Assembly: GCA_937901285.1 (NCBI GenBank)
Contig: CALCHI010000295.1
Span: 1 to 7,704 of the forward strand
Source of the DNA: UBA8437 sp003445035
GTDB taxonomy: Bacteria; Planctomycetota; Planctomycetia; Planctomycetales; Planctomycetaceae
DNA: 7,704 nt
Direction: 5' to 3'
Shown: in pieces, positions 7,201 through 7,704 of the stretch
How the letters are laid out: every line of letters begins with the position of its first letter
Position numbering within the stretch: the first letter of the stretch is position 1
The notes under the pieces: generated by a model
What the model was told of the DNA's origin: nothing
Seen by the model: the letters and a program-made list of their open reading frames with translations, nothing else
Database searches by the model: none
Made by a program: the position numbers and the translations under genes

Positions 7201-7704
7201 CCGCAACAACGTGTTGGGGTCGGCTTCCGACGAAGCCTTCAGCCGGTGCTCCTTCAGCCGCGCCTGCACGAAGCGATCGACGTCATTTCGAACACCAGGA
7301 CCGCCGATTTTCGGCACCCCCGGGCGGACGATGGGCTGGAACGCCCAGTGGTCCACTTGCAGCCTGGCCACGCCGCCGTCGTCGGGCCATTGAGCCCCCT
7401 CGGCAATCCAGCGGGAGACCAGTCCGATCTGAGCCTCGCTCAACGGTTTCCCCTTGGGGGGCATCCGTTCATCCGGATCGGCCGAACGAATCCGCTTCAA
7501 CAACAGGCTGGCCCCGGGCTTTCCCGACCTGATCGCCACACCCGAATCGCCACCCTCCAAAGCCGATTTGCGGAAGTCCAGCCGCAGTCCCGCCTCACGC
7601 TTCTTGGCACCGTGACACCCAGTGCAGTGCCTGGCCAGGATCGGCTTGATCTGCTTCTCGAAATCGATCTTATCGGCGGCAATGCCTCCCGCCGGCCCCG
7701 CCAG
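4210..7704 (-). CDS. PSCyt1-DUF1549-DUF1553 planctomycete cytochrome-type protein (5' end outside window)
   Basis: This is a large exported protein with predicted c-type heme sites. Its family is widespread in planctomycetes and has no established reaction. The frame stays open to the right edge: 48 codons precede the first in-frame TTG at 7560 and contain the heme motif, so that TTG is not the start. The 1164 visible residues begin with what looks like the end of a Sec signal peptide (AGGIAA, then DKIDF). Domains in visible numbering: PSCyt1 at about 13-110, with CTGCH at 27-31 and MPPKG near 81; DUF1549 at about 140-350, with CSECH followed by HKYDP at 324-334; a charged coiled-coil-like segment at about 363-405; a beta-rich discoidin/CBM-like region at about 413-750, carrying the GPGRA..G.FVLS motif; and DUF1553 at about 853-1148, with RGNF before it and RRERSNTPLQALTLLNG near its end. 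The stop TAG overlaps the ribosome binding site of the next gene, so the two are probably co-translated. The domain assignment is secure; substrate and role are unknown. Confidence 0.95.
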   Translation of the reverse strand: MAGPAGGIAADKIDFEKQIKPILARHCTGCHGAKKREAGLRLDFRKSALEGGDSGVAIRSGKPGASLLLKRIRSADPDERMPPKGKPLSEAQIGLVSRWIAEGAQWPDDGGVARLQVDHWAFQPIVRPGVPKIGGPGVRNDVDRFVQARLKEHRLKASSEADPNTLLRRLHLDLTGIPPTPAEIRAFLAAREKNAETAYTAVVDRLLKSLHFGERWSLEWLDLARYADSDGYEKDLPRPHSFRWRDWLIDAINRDLPFDQFTEQQIAGDLLPGATGQVQLATGFHRNTLTNREGGVDQEEYRVKAVVDRVNTTFTVWMGLTVGCSECHSHKYDPISHREYYGLFAFFNNADEKDIQVAPSTTARKQFENKQREHREQLAVIEGRIEKMRPELDKRQQRWESSLKQKGVGWHDLENPKLTSSSGAVLTVEKDHSIRVVGNPAENDTYTIEAVTELKRVRAIRLQALSDKNLPAKGPGRAADGRFVLSGLTAGISNSADGKFNSLPLDNARDLERPGDATVGRSLAGNSAAGWNPPPGKSSTAVFEVASAVSKTDWVGNPLPGGIQDGAAQVFTVYAGSPVPSSGTIDRLRYWSKSKKGSPCGFYLLRPDGAGGFRVVQKHDVVSKGVNGKSVELVLPQAWDVQRGDLLANSSNGGPGYRVGPSTDLVYFPVKKFPGKNETVVLGKLKRFDQSRMYFLQAHFQPTVSVDPGQLKNADGAVRRVRIQLKHSRAKRSLGRFRIQITSVEDPLGLNNGQSIPAEILQIVNTSPEDRTPGQRKKVRDYYTSIDPVVAPIRKELAEYKKKAPKLATTTAHVMTRRGSPRATHVHKRGNFLDRGARVTVHTPEFLHELKPRGESPDRLDLARWITSPKNPLMARVAANQVWKQLFGRGLVTTSEDFGSQGAPPSHPKLLDWLATEFRALGWSRKRFIKRIVMSGTYRQASATIAGQVKRDPQNQWLSRQNRFRLSGELIRDQYLAVAGTLNTQVGGRSFRPPLPPGAKAIQFVNKWAEDKGQELRRRGLYIHLQRNLMLPMLMTFDRPDGIVTCTRRERSNTPLQALTLLNGSIFVDAARQLGRQLSQVDGASSEKVRTAYLRALGREPTEFEAQRVLALHSKLSKLFQDDQEAATQLTAGLELKGRTVVEVAAWVTVARTVLNLDEVITRE
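5566..6048 (-). other. Probable inserted beta-rich domain inside the middle region of the right-hand PSCyt1-DUF1553 protein
   Basis: In relatives, the middle region runs from a GPGRA..GNFVLSEF-like motif through a GW...(H)tAVFE strand almost directly to a closing G.fRL..T strand. Here the first part (GPGRA, then GWNPPPGKSSTAVFEV at about visible 530-545) and the last part (SLGRFRIQIT, about 733-742) are separated by an extra stretch of roughly 160 residues (about 553-713). The extra stretch starts near VGNPLPGGIQDG. It contains the aromatic and Gly-rich pieces DRLRYWSKSKKG, CGFYLLRPDG and AWDVQRGDLLANSS, and looks like a self-contained beta sandwich. The family comparison is from memory and the borders are approximate. 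Confidence 0.55.
6721..6735 (-). other. Second CxxCH motif (CSECH) within DUF1549 of the right-hand protein
   Basis: CSECH followed by SHKYDPIS is the conserved C-terminal signature of DUF1549. It fits the heme attachment consensus, but heme binding at this site is inferred from the motif only. Confidence 0.75.
7612..7626 (-). other. c-type heme binding motif CTGCH (PSCyt1 domain)
   Basis: Codons TGC ACT GGG TGT CAC encode CxxCH, the site for covalent heme attachment by the cytochrome c maturation system outside the cytoplasm. It lies in sequence right of the first in-frame start codon, which shows that the gene continues beyond the window. Confidence 0.9.

Noticed and set aside
7558..7560. 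TTG as the start of the right-hand cytochrome-type gene
   Set aside because: The frame stays open upstream to the window edge and the upstream codons encode the CTGCH heme motif and the PSCyt1 N-terminus, so the real start is outside the window.

Overview
The window is one uninterrupted minus-strand gene cluster. Its families are hallmarks of the Planctomycetota: Planctomycete-type cytochrome c (PSCyt1), DUF1549, DUF1553 and DUF1501 proteins. The organism is very probably a planctomycete with moderately high GC content. I cannot name the genus from this sequence. There is no RNA gene, mobile element, CRISPR array or gene-free stretch over 300 bases. The longest gaps between genes are 7 bases.

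Reading along the minus strand (right to left), there are four genes. (1) A large PSCyt1-DUF1549-DUF1553 protein enters at the right edge with its start outside the window (4210-7704). (2) A Tat-exported DUF1501 protein follows (2745-4202). (3) A secreted HEAT-repeat protein follows (1478-2743). (4) A second, clearly diverged PSCyt1-DUF1549 protein runs off the left edge before its DUF1553 domain (1-1470). Spacings are 7, 1 and 7 bases, so the genes almost certainly share one transcript with coupled translation. The promoter and terminator lie outside the window.

How they may work together: DUF1549/DUF1553 proteins and DUF1501 proteins are commonly encoded next to each other in planctomycetes. 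They are predicted to be exported, the first with c-type heme sites (two CxxCH motifs in each copy here) and the second with an alkaline-phosphatase/sulfatase-like fold. To my knowledge their biochemical role is not established. Here the HEAT-repeat protein sits between two cytochrome-type paralogues, which suggests an exported multi-protein assembly with a scaffold.

The most distinctive detail is in the right-hand protein. Its middle beta-rich (discoidin/CBM-like) region appears to be split by an extra domain of about 160 residues. The left-hand paralogue lacks this whole region and has a short linker there.
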